Counted from the stretch's first letter, positions 8,562-19,567 are shown. The stretch is 51,151 bases of DNA from Clostridium senegalense JC122 (GCF_000285575.1 NZ_HE611055.1:206300-257450), one strand, 5' to 3'. Notes: generated by a model not told the origin, from the letters alone. A program made the numbers and translations.

Positions 8562-11500
8562 TTATACCTTCGTGTTCAATATTCTCTTATATGTCAACTC
8601 AGATAGTTGTTGCCAATTATTAATACAAATAATATATTGTTTAAACACAATTTTATCTTCGTTCAATAAGTTTTCAATAGACTGTGTAAATATATCTTCA
8701 AATGTCCTATTAAAATCATTTTCTGAATTGCTCTTATTATTTGCACAACTTCTTAAAATCGGTTTATGAGATAATATTTCTACCAACCTTGAAACAGAAT
8801 CATCATCACCATTAAATTCTTTAATTAACTTTGATAGTTTTTCTTTTTCATTTACTTCATTAGTTATTTTCTTTTCTAAAAATCCTTGATTTAGATGTCC
8901 TCCACTTTCTATATTTTTCTGTTCATCGTGTCCATCAACCGATTGTACTGTAATAAATGTACCAACCTCTGATTCAATTTCCTCTTCTATTTGTCTTCTA
9001 TTAATCTTTGGCCTTACTAAAGAACTAACATAATATTTTAGTCTATTAAGACAGCAATACTCTAATTGATAATTATTATTTACAATTTTATCTTTTTGAA
9101 TTTTATCTTCCATTAACATCTTATATAATCTTATATAAGAATAAATATCTGAAACATACTCATTACCCTTATCTCTATCAACAGTATTATTAGATTTTTT
9201 TAATTCTCTAATGCCTTTTCCTATTTTCGCTATCTCATCATATTTATTATTAACAACATCTTTCACCATCTGTGAATTCAAAATTTTATTTTTATATAAC
9301 TTAAATTTTATCTCATTTAGGTCATCAACAGAAATAACCTTTCTTTCTAAATATGTAGTTTCATAATAAATTTGAAATGCATCTTTTATCTTTACAAAAT
9401 CATTTCTAAAATCAACAATAGAAATAGGTTTTATTTTACCATCAATATAATAAGGCCTATTCAATCGCGATAGTGTTTGTACAATTTGTACTCTAGACTC
9501 TAAATCTTTATCAATATACATTGCTACCAATTTAGGTTGATCATACCCCGTCTGATATTTATCAACTAATATAAGTATTCTTATATTTTTATTTTCATCT
9601 ATATACTTAGGTATATCTTGCCCCTTAGGTATATTATTGTAGTAATTTTCTTCTTTTCCATAATCATCTGTACCAGAATACGAAATCAGCACCCCTATAT
9701 TATGCATTTCTTTATGCATACTTTTTCTTAATTTTTCATTGATGGTTTTGTAATACCTTACAGCATCAGATTTTGAATTAGTAAGAATCATTATTTTTTC
9801 CTCACCATTCAGACAATTATAAAAATTCATATAAAAATCTTCTATAATGAAATCCACTTTATTCTCAAGATATACAGATTTATTATCAACAATATTATTT
9901 AATACTGTTTGAGCAGCATTTCTTTCAACTTCTCTATCATCTGATATAAGTACTAATCTACAGAGAGTATCAATTGTTTTATAAGCATCAAATACATCAA
10001 GAATAAACTTCTCCTCAATGGCTTGACGCATTGAATATACATCAAAAGGTATATATTCATCCTTATATCTTCCATGATTATCTTTAATTTTCCCTTTATA
10101 TATACCAAAAGAAGTTAACGTAGATTCTTTTGGAGTAGCTGTAAATCCTACAAAAGAAATATTGTCTCCATTTCCATCTAAACTTAACGATTTTTTTACA
10201 GCCTTTATATCTTCACCATTTGTTGAAGAATGGGATTCATCAATAATTATAAGGTATCTTTTATTGTTATCAAAATTTTGTTTATTGCTTAGGTTAAGGA
10301 ATGATTGAATAGTACATGTTATGATTCTTTTCCCTGATTTCAAGGCATTTCTTAAAGAATCAGATTTATTATTATACATTTCTATCCTCTCAATCATTCC
10401 ATCTTCTCTTTTATCATTAGACCAAATAGAATCTCCTAATTGTCCAATAACTATATTTCTATCTGTAAGTATTATTATTGCTCCAAATAGATTAGTTCCA
10501 TCATGTTGTTTTAACGCCTGACTTTTATATGCCAACCATGTAATTGATTTAGTTTTACCACTTCCTGCAGAGTGTTGAATAAGATAGTTTTTACTTTTAA
10601 CCCCACAGTCTCTAACAGTTTTTTTTAAATCATCTTCCACCCGCAGCACAACATTTAATTGATGATATCTGGGAAATATTAATTTATCACCTTCATAATA
10701 TATAAAATTATTAACAATATCTGATACATTATCTTTTGAAAGCAAATTATCTATATAATCATTTTCTATAATATCATTTGCTTCAAAATGCTTATATAAG
10801 TATTCTATATTGTATCCACTTTTAGACATTGGATTTCCACTTCTCTTGCTTTTACCCTCACCTTGTCCCATGTTAAATGGCATAAATAAAGAATTTTTCT
10901 CTTTCAATTCTGTAGAAATATATATATTTTCATTATCTATTGCAAAATGAACCAATGGACCTGTCTTATTTGACCAGTACTTATGAATTTTATTATTTAC
11001 TGTTGTATCCCTAACCCTTTGTTCATATTGATTAATCGCATCAATATACGTATATTGACTTCCAGCCAACATGTCTTTTAATTCAAAATCAAATAATGGT
11101 AATCCATTAAGAAAAATTACAAAATCAATCCTATCTAATGGCTTCAGTTCACAATATTTTAATTCGTGAACACACCAAAATTCATTCATTTCATAATCTT
11201 TTTTTTCTTGTATTCCAACAGAATAGTCAGTTGGTTTTTTCGCAAATATCTCAAATAAAATATTAAAAGGTAAACCTCTTATTTTAAATCCATTTTTCAA
11301 TACATCCAATACACTCTTTTCTTCAATTTCTTTAACAAGTGATTTTATAATAATTATATTTGTATCGCTTCCACAACTTGATACCAATTTATCATATTTA
11401 TCTTGTTGAGTTCTTTTTATAAATCTAATAACAATCTCTGGATTAATGCAATTTTCTTTATCATATATTTCCATGAACCACTCATTTTCTGATTCATCAA

Positions 11501-11618
11501 ATTCATTTTGCATACCCTTCGAAAATTTATGTTTCAAATTTACCCCTTTATATCCATTTGTAATAAGTCCATTAGCAAATGCAGGATGAAAAATTCCTTC
11601 TTCTACTTTAATTGGCAT
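8562..11618 (-). CDS. hsdR: type I restriction enzyme R subunit (HsdR)
   Basis: A 1018-residue restriction and translocation subunit. The N-terminal PD-(D/E)xK nuclease shows Asp165 and Glu179-x-Lys181 in NGLPLFDFELKD. The SF2 motor has Walker A HSAGSGKT (Lys355), LTDRN, DESHSS (460-465) and GFTATP (491-496). Further motor motifs include LVDKYQTGYDQPKL and QTLSRLNRP. A helical C-terminus would bind HsdM. The length is typical. The ATG at 11618 has GGGGGAG upstream inside the end of hsdS, 4 bases after that stop. The protein needs HsdM and HsdS for cutting, so the frameshift in hsdM matters for function. Confidence 0.95.
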   Translation of the reverse strand: MPIKVEEGIFHPAFANGLITNGYKGVNLKHKFSKGMQNEFDESENEWFMEIYDKENCINPEIVIRFIKRTQQDKYDKLVSSCGSDTNIIIIKSLVKEIEEKSVLDVLKNGFKIRGLPFNILFEIFAKKPTDYSVGIQEKKDYEMNEFWCVHELKYCELKPLDRIDFVIFLNGLPLFDFELKDMLAGSQYTYIDAINQYEQRVRDTTVNNKIHKYWSNKTGPLVHFAIDNENIYISTELKEKNSLFMPFNMGQGEGKSKRSGNPMSKSGYNIEYLYKHFEANDIIENDYIDNLLSKDNVSDIVNNFIYYEGDKLIFPRYHQLNVVLRVEDDLKKTVRDCGVKSKNYLIQHSAGSGKTKSITWLAYKSQALKQHDGTNLFGAIIILTDRNIVIGQLGDSIWSNDKREDGMIERIEMYNNKSDSLRNALKSGKRIITCTIQSFLNLSNKQNFDNNKRYLIIIDESHSSTNGEDIKAVKKSLSLDGNGDNISFVGFTATPKESTLTSFGIYKGKIKDNHGRYKDEYIPFDVYSMRQAIEEKFILDVFDAYKTIDTLCRLVLISDDREVERNAAQTVLNNIVDNKSVYLENKVDFIIEDFYMNFYNCLNGEEKIMILTNSKSDAVRYYKTINEKLRKSMHKEMHNIGVLISYSGTDDYGKEENYYNNIPKGQDIPKYIDENKNIRILILVDKYQTGYDQPKLVAMYIDKDLESRVQIVQTLSRLNRPYYIDGKIKPISIVDFRNDFVKIKDAFQIYYETTYLERKVISVDDLNEIKFKLYKNKILNSQMVKDVVNNKYDEIAKIGKGIRELKKSNNTVDRDKGNEYVSDIYSYIRLYKMLMEDKIQKDKIVNNNYQLEYCCLNRLKYYVSSLVRPKINRRQIEEEIESEVGTFITVQSVDGHDEQKNIESGGHLNQGFLEKKITNEVNEKEKLSKLIKEFNGDDDSVSRLVEILSHKPILRSCANNKSNSENDFNRTFEDIFTQSIENLLNEDKIVFKQYIICINNWQQLSELTYKRILNTKV

Positions 11619-11622
11619 TTAT

Positions 11623-12897
11623 CTACTCCCCCTTAACTCTTTTAATCCCCGTAACATACTCAAAGACAAATGATTTCTTATATCGGTTAAGATTTAAAAT
11701 TTCCATTTTCTTTGCTTCAATGACATTATCAATAGCTGTACACTTTTTATCAAGATAGTCTACAATTTGTTGTTGCTCTTTCTCACAATAAGTAATAGGT
11801 ATATATATATCTTTTATTCTCTCAATATTTAAATTTAATTGTGTATTTTCAATTGCACTACTTATAAAAATATCCTTCATTGCTGAAAAAATATAATACA
11901 GATATTCTGCATTCACTTTTTCCTTAGGTATAAAACCTACCACACTGTCTGGAAAATACGAATCAAATCCCAAAATAGATACATCACCAATATTAGCTGC
12001 TATTGTCATAGTAAGAGTTCCTTTTGGGAACTTTCTACTAACCTCTTTACCAAAATCATTTAACGTTTGAGAATAATTAGTTATATATTTCCCTGCACCA
12101 GCAACATCTCCAGTTTGAATAAAAGGATATTTTCCATCGTAATATCTTGGGTCATTTCTTGGCCTATGTCCAAATGCACCACGTTGAATTTTAGTTACAT
12201 ATTTTATCTTAGTTATAGTCCACAATTTTGGTACTTCACCAATCCAATCTACCTCACTATTTTTCATTTCTATATTATAATTCAAGCCTTTTGTTATACA
12301 TTCAGTAATCAATGATTTCTTAGCCAATTCTAAAACTTTTATTTCTTCCTTTAAACCATTAATAACTTTATCAACTTGATAGACTTTCTTATCAAGAAAA
12401 TCTGCAATTAATTTTTGTTCATTTTGGGATGGCAATACAACCTTAGCATTCATTATCAAACTTTTATTAAGCAAATATGCACCATACATATTTTTCTTTG
12501 CATTTCTAACTACATAAATAGGTAATGCATAATAAAGGAAATTTAAATTTTCTGTACAATTGCATTTACTCAATGTAATAATAGCTTCATTTGTATATGT
12601 ATCATTCAAGCAGAATGCAACCTTTCCAATTGAAAGTTTAAAACTAAATAATAAACTACCTGCTGGAGATAATTTTATATTAGCCATTTCCCTCCCTAAT
12701 TCTGATATTGTAGACTTTGTTTTATCTATAAACTTATCTTGCATATCTGAAATAGTAATCCAATTAATATCTCCATCATAATATTCAAAGTTTGATGTAT
12801 CTGGTGTTCCTCCCGCTTGATATTTATATATATTCTTGACTTTACGAATTTTCCATCCATCAGGGATAGTTGGTAGCCATTCAATATTAGTAATCAT
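11623..12897 (-). CDS. hsdS: type I restriction enzyme specificity subunit (HsdS)
   Basis: A 424-residue specificity subunit with two target-recognition halves. The first begins IEWLPTIPDGWKIRKVKNI and ends with a helical conserved region near 165-205 (QKLIADFLDKKVYQVDKVI). The second begins VDWIGEVPKLWTITKIKYV and ends in QQQIVDYLDKKCTAIDNVIE (about 375-395). The two QxxIxDxLDKK helices are the spacer repeats that set the distance between the half-sites of the recognition sequence. It sits 2 bases after hsdM and 4 before hsdR. Recognition sequence not predictable. The two TRDs differ clearly, as expected for a bipartite asymmetric target. Confidence 0.94.
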   Translation of the reverse strand: MITNIEWLPTIPDGWKIRKVKNIYKYQAGGTPDTSNFEYYDGDINWITISDMQDKFIDKTKSTISELGREMANIKLSPAGSLLFSFKLSIGKVAFCLNDTYTNEAIITLSKCNCTENLNFLYYALPIYVVRNAKKNMYGAYLLNKSLIMNAKVVLPSQNEQKLIADFLDKKVYQVDKVINGLKEEIKVLELAKKSLITECITKGLNYNIEMKNSEVDWIGEVPKLWTITKIKYVTKIQRGAFGHRPRNDPRYYDGKYPFIQTGDVAGAGKYITNYSQTLNDFGKEVSRKFPKGTLTMTIAANIGDVSILGFDSYFPDSVVGFIPKEKVNAEYLYYIFSAMKDIFISSAIENTQLNLNIERIKDIYIPITYCEKEQQQIVDYLDKKCTAIDNVIEAKKMEILNLNRYKKSFVFEYVTGIKRVKGE

Positions 12898-12899
12898 TT

Positions 12900-15310
12900 T
12901 TACTTTATCCCTTCTAATAATTCATTTAAATCACTGCTGATGCTTTTTTCAATTTCTTGGTACTTTTTTAAAAGTTCATTAGATTTAACTAATGGTTTAT
13001 ATACATAAAACTGTTTATCAAAATCATATTTAGCACCATACATTACCTTATCAATCACATGAGTATTCTTAGCATATGGAAGAACCTCTTTTTCTAGATA
13101 ACTTTCAAGAACCTCTTTCTCCCACTCAGAACCATATAAAAGATTTTTTTTCTTAGCAGTCAATTTTATATTTTCACTTTCCTCATTTTCTGATTTCTCT
13201 AATTTACAAGTTATATTAAGAGATAAATCTGATGAAACCTGAATAGTTTCTGTATCCTTTGATTCATCATCAAATAGAATATTTCCGTCTTTATCAGTAA
13301 TAATGTCAGCTTCCTCATTATGTTGTGCCAAATCAAAAGCAATAATTTTAAATAAATCATTAAAAGACTTCTTTAAAAAGCTTGATTTTATCCCATTTAA
13401 TGTAATATCACCACATTCAGATAATACCCATATCTTCTTCTTTTTGTAATTACCTTTCTTATCTTTTTTTTCTCCATCTTGAACTTCAACTTGTTTATAA
13501 CCTAAACTTGCCTTAATAAATTCAATAAAATCTTCAATATCTATGTACACTTTATCTGATTTGTTTTTAACTAAAGCATTATATATTTTTTTGAATATAT
13601 CAATACCTATATTATGTTTCTCTATATTACTCTTCTCATTCTCATTAAATTCATCTTGTCTTAATAAGATATTAATTTGTTCTTCTGTTAGCTTTGTCCC
13701 ATGTGATAAAATATTATATAACTTTCCATTTTTAAAACTTTCTAAACGTTCACTATTAATTGAAAAATCACACTGCATTGCTTGCTTTGTTGTAAATTTC
13801 ATATTTATAAAATCATCTCTTGAAATGACTTTTGAAAACTTACTTGCCTTAAAGTTTGTATACAATTTAATAATTTTTTCAATATGCTTTTTAGTCAATT
13901 CATTTCTCTTATCACCTATAGAACGTTTTGCTATTGAATGAAATTCAAACTTTCCATCTTCATCAGATGCATCAATGAGTAAAATTTTATTTTTTCTCTC
14001 AACAGCCTTACCTTTATTAAATATATTTAAATATATATTTATACCTGTATTGTAAAACATCTGTCCTGGCAATTTGATAATAGCTTCAATATAATCCTTG
14101 TCAAGAATCCATTTACGAATATCACTTTCACCACTTCCAACTTCTCCAGCCATCAGTGGTTTATTATTAGAAATAATACATGCCTTACCACTCTCTTTTA
14201 ATTTATACAGAGCATGCTGTATAAACATTATTTGACAATCAGTTCCATCTGAAGCTATTCCTGCTTCATACTTTCCTTTTTCTCCCTTTGATTCTTCTTC
14301 TTTAATCCTTAAATATTGTTCTTTCAAGTTATCTGCTTTGTTATCTTTTTTTGAACCACTCGGTCTCCAAGAAGTACCAAATGGCGGATTTGCTAAAATA
14401 AAATCCATCTCATCCTTTGGAAATGCATCTTCATAAAGAGTATTAGCACATTTAATATTATCTACATCTTGACCTTTTAATAAAATATCCGAAAGACAAA
14501 CAGAGTATAATTTAGGGTCAACTTCTTGACCAAATAAATTAACTGTTATCTTATTATTAACTTTATTTAATGTTTCTTGTGCTATAGAAAGCATTCCACC
14601 CGTACCACATGCCATATCTAGTACATTTACAACCGCACCATCTTTAAATAAGTCATCACTTATATCTGTACTATTAAGCATTATATTCATCATAAGTCCT
14701 ATTATCTCTCTTGGAGTAAAAAATTGTCCATTTGATGATGTTGCAAAATACTTTCTTATAACCATTTCAAACATATTTCCAACTTCCATATCACCAGTTT
14801 TTAAAGGGTCAAACTTATCTCTATTTTCATAAAACTTATTTAATACTGTATTAAGTACTCTACATCTTTTCATTTTATCAATCTCATCATCAAACTTAAA
14901 CGCTTTTAAAAGAGTAATAATATTATAAGAAAACCCCTTTAAATATTCATGAAAATTCTTTGATAAATTCTCTTTATCACTTGTAATTAATTTTTCTAAT
15001 GTAAATTCACTTATATTATAAAACTTCTTTCCTGATGCACCTAAAAGTGCTTTATTTTTTGTTTCAATATCAGTTATTTTATTATCATTTAACTGTTTTT
15101 TCTTTTTAATACTTTTGATTTTGTTTTCATAAGTACCATGTCTAATCTTGTAATAACAAGCATAGGAATAATTACATTCTTATATTCCTCTGGCAAATAA
15201 CCATCTTCCTTATCTTTCGAATCTCTAAGGATATTTGCAATGTCATCAATAAATGCTACATTTGATATTTGATTTATATTTTCGTCATATACAATTCCAA
15301 TTTTACACAT
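12900..15310 (-). pseudogene. hsdM: type I restriction enzyme methylase subunit (HsdM), frameshifted near the N-terminus
   Basis: Translation from ATG 15310 (GAGGAG upstream) gives FIDDIANILRDSKDKEDGYL..VITRLDMVLMKTKSK and stops at 15089. The rest of the HsdM N-domain (KKQLNDN.., NISEFTLEKL.., FDDEID) and the methylase domain are open in the next frame to 12900. Adding one A in the six-A run (T6 on the plus strand at 15096-15101) joins them into about 803 residues. Motif I DMACGTGG and motif IV NPPF are intact in the long frame; an internal start at 14873 would omit most of the N-terminal domain. It adenine-methylates the HsdS target. Loss of HsdM inactivates both activities unless a slip corrects the frame. 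Confidence 0.85.
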
Positions 15311-15608
15311 CGATTATTCTCCTCTATTTTCCTGCATTTCAACAATATATTCTGATTATAAAATAAATAACTTTTAAAGGCAAATACGGTATATCTTTTA
15401 ATAGTTGTAGTTATTTATTCTCCTAAACTTTCATATACTTAATCATACATAATATTAAAATTTAGATGATTGCAAAATTGAAAATTAAAAATTGTGGATA
15501 ACTTTTTATATTTTGATTAAAAATATGGAAAAAAAGCTCACGACAAAAAGCCTTTTGAAAAAAGGTATGCGTAGCATTTGAACTGATATTTAATTGTGAA
15601 TATGTTAA
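15311..15608. other. non-coding gap between hsdM and the IS transposase
   Basis: No ORF. It holds the likely hsd promoter (minus strand) and, at 15545-15565, a weak CCTTTT/AAAAGG hairpin with T-rich minus-strand flank that could end the transposase transcript. Confidence 0.45.
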
Positions 15609-17220
15609 TTATGCTACTATTTTAAGAAGTTTGTTTATGCTTCTTATATATTTAGGCTTATTTATAGCGTAAGCTAGGATAACGTTTATAAGTTTAGATA
15701 TAGCAGTTAAATATAAATCAGCACTCATAGTTATTGTGTTTACTGTTCTTGGGTGTTCAATACACGGATTAAACTTAAGAGAAGATATACTTCTTTCAAT
15801 AGATGCACAAATTGTGTAATTTTCATCCCACTCTTTTGAGTTTCTCTGTACACCAGGATAAAGTCTAAAATCTTTATCAGGGTAAACATAAGTCATACGA
15901 CCACTTTTATTGTCAGTGTAAGGGTTTTCACACGTATGATAACATTTGACTTCTTTATCTCTATAAGATTTTGGACATGTGAATTTAAATCTAAGACTTC
16001 TATTTTTACCTTTACAAGATCCTTCGGATTTAAATTCTTCTTTAGTTAATGGACAAAGAGGAATACCTTGGGTATTATATTCTAACTCTCCAATTTTATT
16101 ATTGGATTGATTACGAGAATTAAGAGGTATAAATACTTTTTTAAATTCTAAATGCTTAAGTAAACCAAAATTATCATAACTATCAAATTCTGAATCACCT
16201 AAAAAAGCTTTAAATTCAAAATTAGAATTAGCTTTTAAATTTTGTAAAAATGGCATAACTACTGGTTTTAATGAAGCATTATCATAAAAATATTTTTGTT
16301 CTTCAGGGGTATTGAAATCTTTTTTATCTACAGATTTGTAAAAATCCAAATCAAAGAATTTTATACCTAAGGGTACTCCCCATCCATTAGTTAAAACACC
16401 AAATTTATAGAAATAACCAAAATGTCCATTAACAAAATCTAATCTAATATTAGGATTAGCTTCTGCAAATTTAGGAATGTTTTTATATGCGGCAGCATAC
16501 GGATTATGACTTTTTTTTATTTGTAGCTTTAGCATAAACCTTTTGTTTCTTTATTTCAGTTGTAAGAGTTTTGGGGTTATTTTCTTTAACTCTTGTTTTT
16601 AAGCCAGAAGTATCATATATTAGCATGGAATTAAGGTTTTTGTCAGGCGAATGTTCAGGGAGATTATTATAGATATCTTCGCAGACATCTATAACTTTAA
16701 GAGCCATTGAATCAAATAAGTTAGCAATATCACTTTCGAATGTGGTTTTAAATCTGCTAAAAAAGGATTGGTCAGGAATAGATTCATAAAAACAACAAAA
16801 TTCTCTTAATTCAATAGAAAATACAAGGAAAATTGTTAATAAAACAGTAGTTGGGATATGAAATATTTGCATGATTAACAATGCTGATAATATAGAAGAA
16901 AGTTCATACTTTCTATCTTTTCCTAAGTCAGCATAATAATGTTCTTTAAATGAATTAGGAATAAAAGTATCAATATCAAAGTTGTCACCAAGTAAATTAA
17001 TGAACCCTATGGGTTGCTTGCTAATCATGTGGTTTAATTCAGACTGCTGTTCAAAAATATTTAGTTGTTTAATTTTATTAAGACAAAACATGTTAAAACC
17101 CTCCCTGTGATGTTTTGGATTTATGTGGTGTATTTCTATTATGCCGCAGTGGATGAAAATATAAAAGCCTACCGGATAAAAATTTAGGCTAATCAATGCT
17201 TGTGGAATTCTGCAAGCGAC
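15540..17220 (-). mobile_element. DDE insertion sequence, dead copy (approximate limits)
   Basis: One broken DDE transposase (15609-17091). Upstream of its start are two small hairpins, AGCCTA/TAGGCT (17166-17190) and GCTTG/CAAGC (17198-17217), which may belong to the element end. I could not find a convincing terminal inverted repeat pair or target duplication, so the limits are approximate. Confidence 0.55.
15609..17091 (-). pseudogene. DDE transposase split by a homopolymer frameshift
   Basis: The first part, from ATG 17091 (GGAGG upstream), reads FINLLGDNFDIDTFIP.. SILSALLIMQ.. DQSFFSRFK.. SMLIYDTSGLKTRV and stops at 16504. The second part, to 15609, reads SHNPYAAAYKNIP.. GHFGYFYKFG.. 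FLGDSEFDSYDNF.. CASIERSISSLKF. Asp in LIYDTSG, Asp in LGDSEFD and Glu in SIERSIS fit a DDE triad of an IS1182/IS5-like clan. The frames meet at an eight-A run (T8 on the plus strand, 16511-16518). Seven A residues would give NKKSHNPY, so one base is extra. Length without it is about 494 residues. Family assignment is tentative. Confidence 0.75.
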
Positions 17221-17252
17221 TAATAATATTAAAATTATTAAGGAGGATATAA

Positions 17253-17360
17253 ATGTTTATTATACTCAAAAAATTTATACCTATAAATAGCACTTTTAAA
17301 TTTAAACTTAAGCTTAAACATCTTCATAAAAACTCACCAATTAAAATTATAAGCAAATAA
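17253..17360 (+). CDS. small basic peptide, 35 residues, unknown
   Basis: An ATG ORF of 35 codons ends at TAA 17360, preceded six bases upstream by a perfect AAGGAGG (17240-17246). The product starts MFIILKKFIPINSTFKF and contains nine Lys and two His with alternating hydrophobic residues and no acidic residue. It lies between two dead insertion sequences. The strong ribosome site argues for translation; the tiny size and location in debris argue against. Possibilities include a toxin-like or leader peptide, or a chance ORF. No family recognised. Confidence 0.4.
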   Translation: MFIILKKFIPINSTFKFKLKLKHLHKNSPIKIISK

Positions 17361-17420
17361 AATTATCTATTTTTCATATATTCAATTCTTATGAAAAATA
17401 ACTAATCTTTTTATACCAAA

Positions 17421-17582
17421 TTACCTAACACTATTTATTATTATCTGAATACTTCTGTTACCATTCCATTCATTTATTGATGGATAAAATGTAAAATCCA
17501 TATAAACATCTGCATCAATACAGCTATAAATATCACTCAATGCACTCTCACCATATTCTCTCTTTTTAATTGAAATACTCAA
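17421..17582 (-). pseudogene. 3' fragment resembling the RecJ exonuclease C-terminus
   Basis: Fifty-three codons bounded by stops read SDIYSCIDADVYMDFTFYPS, then INEWNGNRSIQIIIN and SVR before the stop. The INEWNGxRS(L/I)QL/I block followed by a short tail resembles the last OB strand region of RecJ single-strand exonucleases. No start codon context or upstream domains are present, so it is a gene fragment left beside the insertion sequences. Identification rests on one motif. Confidence 0.4.
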
Positions 17583-18015
17583 TTATGCTTCTATTACCTT
17601 TAATTTTTATATGAGTTTAATATGCGAAGGTTTAAACTTCTAGGTTAAAAGTGCTAAATCATCTTTGGCTATAATATTTTAGGTATTAGAAATAAACCCT
17701 CCAATTGCAGTGGCATTTTTTTCCTGTATGTCACCCTGCTTTTTCCTTAGTAACTATAGCTAATTACATTCTCATGTCTCATTGGATCTATGTCCTAAAT
17801 TCCTTCGTACCTTATCTCTATAGCTAGAATATGACTAATGTTCTTAAACTAGGTCTTCTCCCTAGAATTATGATTCTAGTCATTATCTGGGTTGATTTTT
17901 TACTTAAAAGTTTATTTATATTACTCATTAAAATTTAATATATTTAGTTAATTCATATCTATTATTTAAAACTTAAGCTACCTCTACACAATTACATTGA
18001 AATGCAACCTCCGGT
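17583..18015. other. degenerate non-coding stretch between two dead insertion sequences
   Basis: All six frames are broken. A minus-strand frame around 17650-17830 has protein-like pieces (RDKVRRNLGHRSNE, then QGDIQEKNATAIGGF) interrupted by several stops. This looks like an old decayed gene that I cannot identify. The terminal repeat of the next element starts at 18016. Confidence 0.35.
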
Positions 18016-18031
18016 CAGAAGTTTCGCATCT
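18016..18031 (+). repeat. terminal inverted repeat, left
   Basis: CAGAAGTTTCGCATCT, a perfect 16-bp match to the complement of 19601-19616. Confidence 0.75.
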
Positions 18032-18202
18032 TAAAATCTTTTAGGGCGTTAGACTGTTGAATTATAAGGTATTGTATGAATTGATTAAAAAATGTACAAA
18101 ATCCTATTTTAATTGGTAAAAAAGTAAATACTTGTTTGCAAAATAAAAACATCCCTTTTATAATGAAATTTGCGAAAACAAAAATAAAAAGGATGTTTTA
18201 AG

Positions 18203-19439
18203 ATGAGCAAAAAGCATTTATATAAATTACTCACCTATATTAATAAAGTATATGATCTTAGTGAAAAAATCAAGGGGTTAAAAGATAAAAGACCAAAACC
18301 GAAGGTTGCAACTTCAACAGTTTCATTTTTAGTTTTAATGGGTTTTATGCTTCAAATGAGAAGTTTTAATAGATTGAATAAATGGACTAAAAAGGATAAA
18401 TTCAAAAGGCTTTTTAAAAGAGGAACTAAACTTCCAAGCATTGATACCATTAGATATTCTTTGAGTGAATTTGATTTAGATACTCTTAATAATATGTATG
18501 ATAATGTAATAAAAACAATAAAGAAAAATAAAGTTTTTATTAAAGGTACCATTGATGATTTTAGAGTTGCAGCAATAGATGGTGTTGAATTATTTGAAAG
18601 CACTGAAAAACATTGTAATGAATGTCTTACAAGAAAAGATAAAAATGGCAAGATACATTATTTTCATAAATCTATAGTTTGTATGATGATTGGAATCAAA
18701 CCTAATATAATTATTGGTCAAGAAATGTTAAATCGAAAAAAAGATAGCTCTGAAAAAGATGAAGGTGAACTTACAGGTAGTAAACGACTAATCAAGAAAT
18801 TACATGATAAATATAAACATTTTGCGGATGTAATAGTAGCTGATGCATTATATATGAATGCTCCTTGGATAAATGAAATATTAGATTTAGGAATGGATGC
18901 TGTTATTAGGGTTAAAGATGAAAACCTCTTTAATAGTACAAGATGCGATAGGTTTATTTAAGAATCAAAATGCACATGAAGTATGGCAAAGTCATAATAG
19001 TAAAAATAAACCTATAGAAGTATCGGTATGGGATGATTATTTTAAAATGACAGGAATGGATTCAGAAGTGAGATTTATACGTTTTGTAGAAAAATCAGAA
19101 CATGAAACAAAAGAAATGTGGTTAATAACTACTCTGAATAAAGGTATTTCTAGTAAAACAGTCTGGAAAATGATGCATAAAAGATGACATATTGAAAATA
19201 ATGGATTTCATCATTTGAAAACGGAATGGCATTTAGATCATTGTTTTTTTCATGATCCTACGGGTACAGAAGCAATAGTTCTATTCATGTTTACAGCATT
19301 TAATTTATTACAAGATGTCTAAGAAATTTTCAAGAAAAAGGATTATTACAGATAGATATAATCGAAGATTTGTGGGATGAAATGCTTATTTATAAAAGTA
19401 AAAATGGATATTTTTTAGATACAACTTGATAAATTATTA
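18203..19439 (+). pseudogene. DDE transposase with two frameshifts and one nonsense codon
   Basis: ATG at 18203 follows a GGATG-rich leader. The product runs KPKVATSTVSFLVLMGFMLQ, AAIDGVELFES (first Asp), ECLTRKD, YFHKSIVCMM, VIVADALYM (second Asp) and AVIRVKDEN. An extra T in 18929-18931 breaks the frame; without it the text is VKDENLLIVQDAIGLFK. TGA at 19185-19187 replaces the expected Trp in HKR(W)HIENNGFHHLKTEWHLDHCF, which holds the final Glu. A further shift near 19318 leads into LRNFQEKGLLQIDIIEDLWDEM and the stop at 19439. It is an IS4-like DDE protein, clearly inactive. Confidence 0.75.
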
Positions 19440-19567
19440 AAATTTAATATTGTCGAAAGGCGTTGGAAATAACTTCGGTATATTATTAAGGAAAGGAGGA
19501 ACTATACTTAAAAATCCAGCCTGACGGCTTAGGTACTTCCAGTCCTTCAAATTATAGGTAAAAAATA

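Noticed and set aside
15096-15101. Programmed ribosomal frameshift in hsdM
   Set aside because: The tract is a simple A run with no stimulatory hairpin or ribosome-like element seen nearby; a one-base indel is a better explanation.
17583-18015. Plausible decayed gene (RDKVRRNLGHRSNE, QGDIQEKNATAIGGF)
   Set aside because: Several in-frame stops and no start; family not recognised, so kept only as degenerate DNA.
8345-19190. TGA read as tryptophan (alternative code) because two conserved Trp positions are TGA
   Set aside because: Other genes use TGG for Trp and stop at TGA, and both cases are in decayed insertion sequences, so ordinary nonsense mutations are the simpler explanation.
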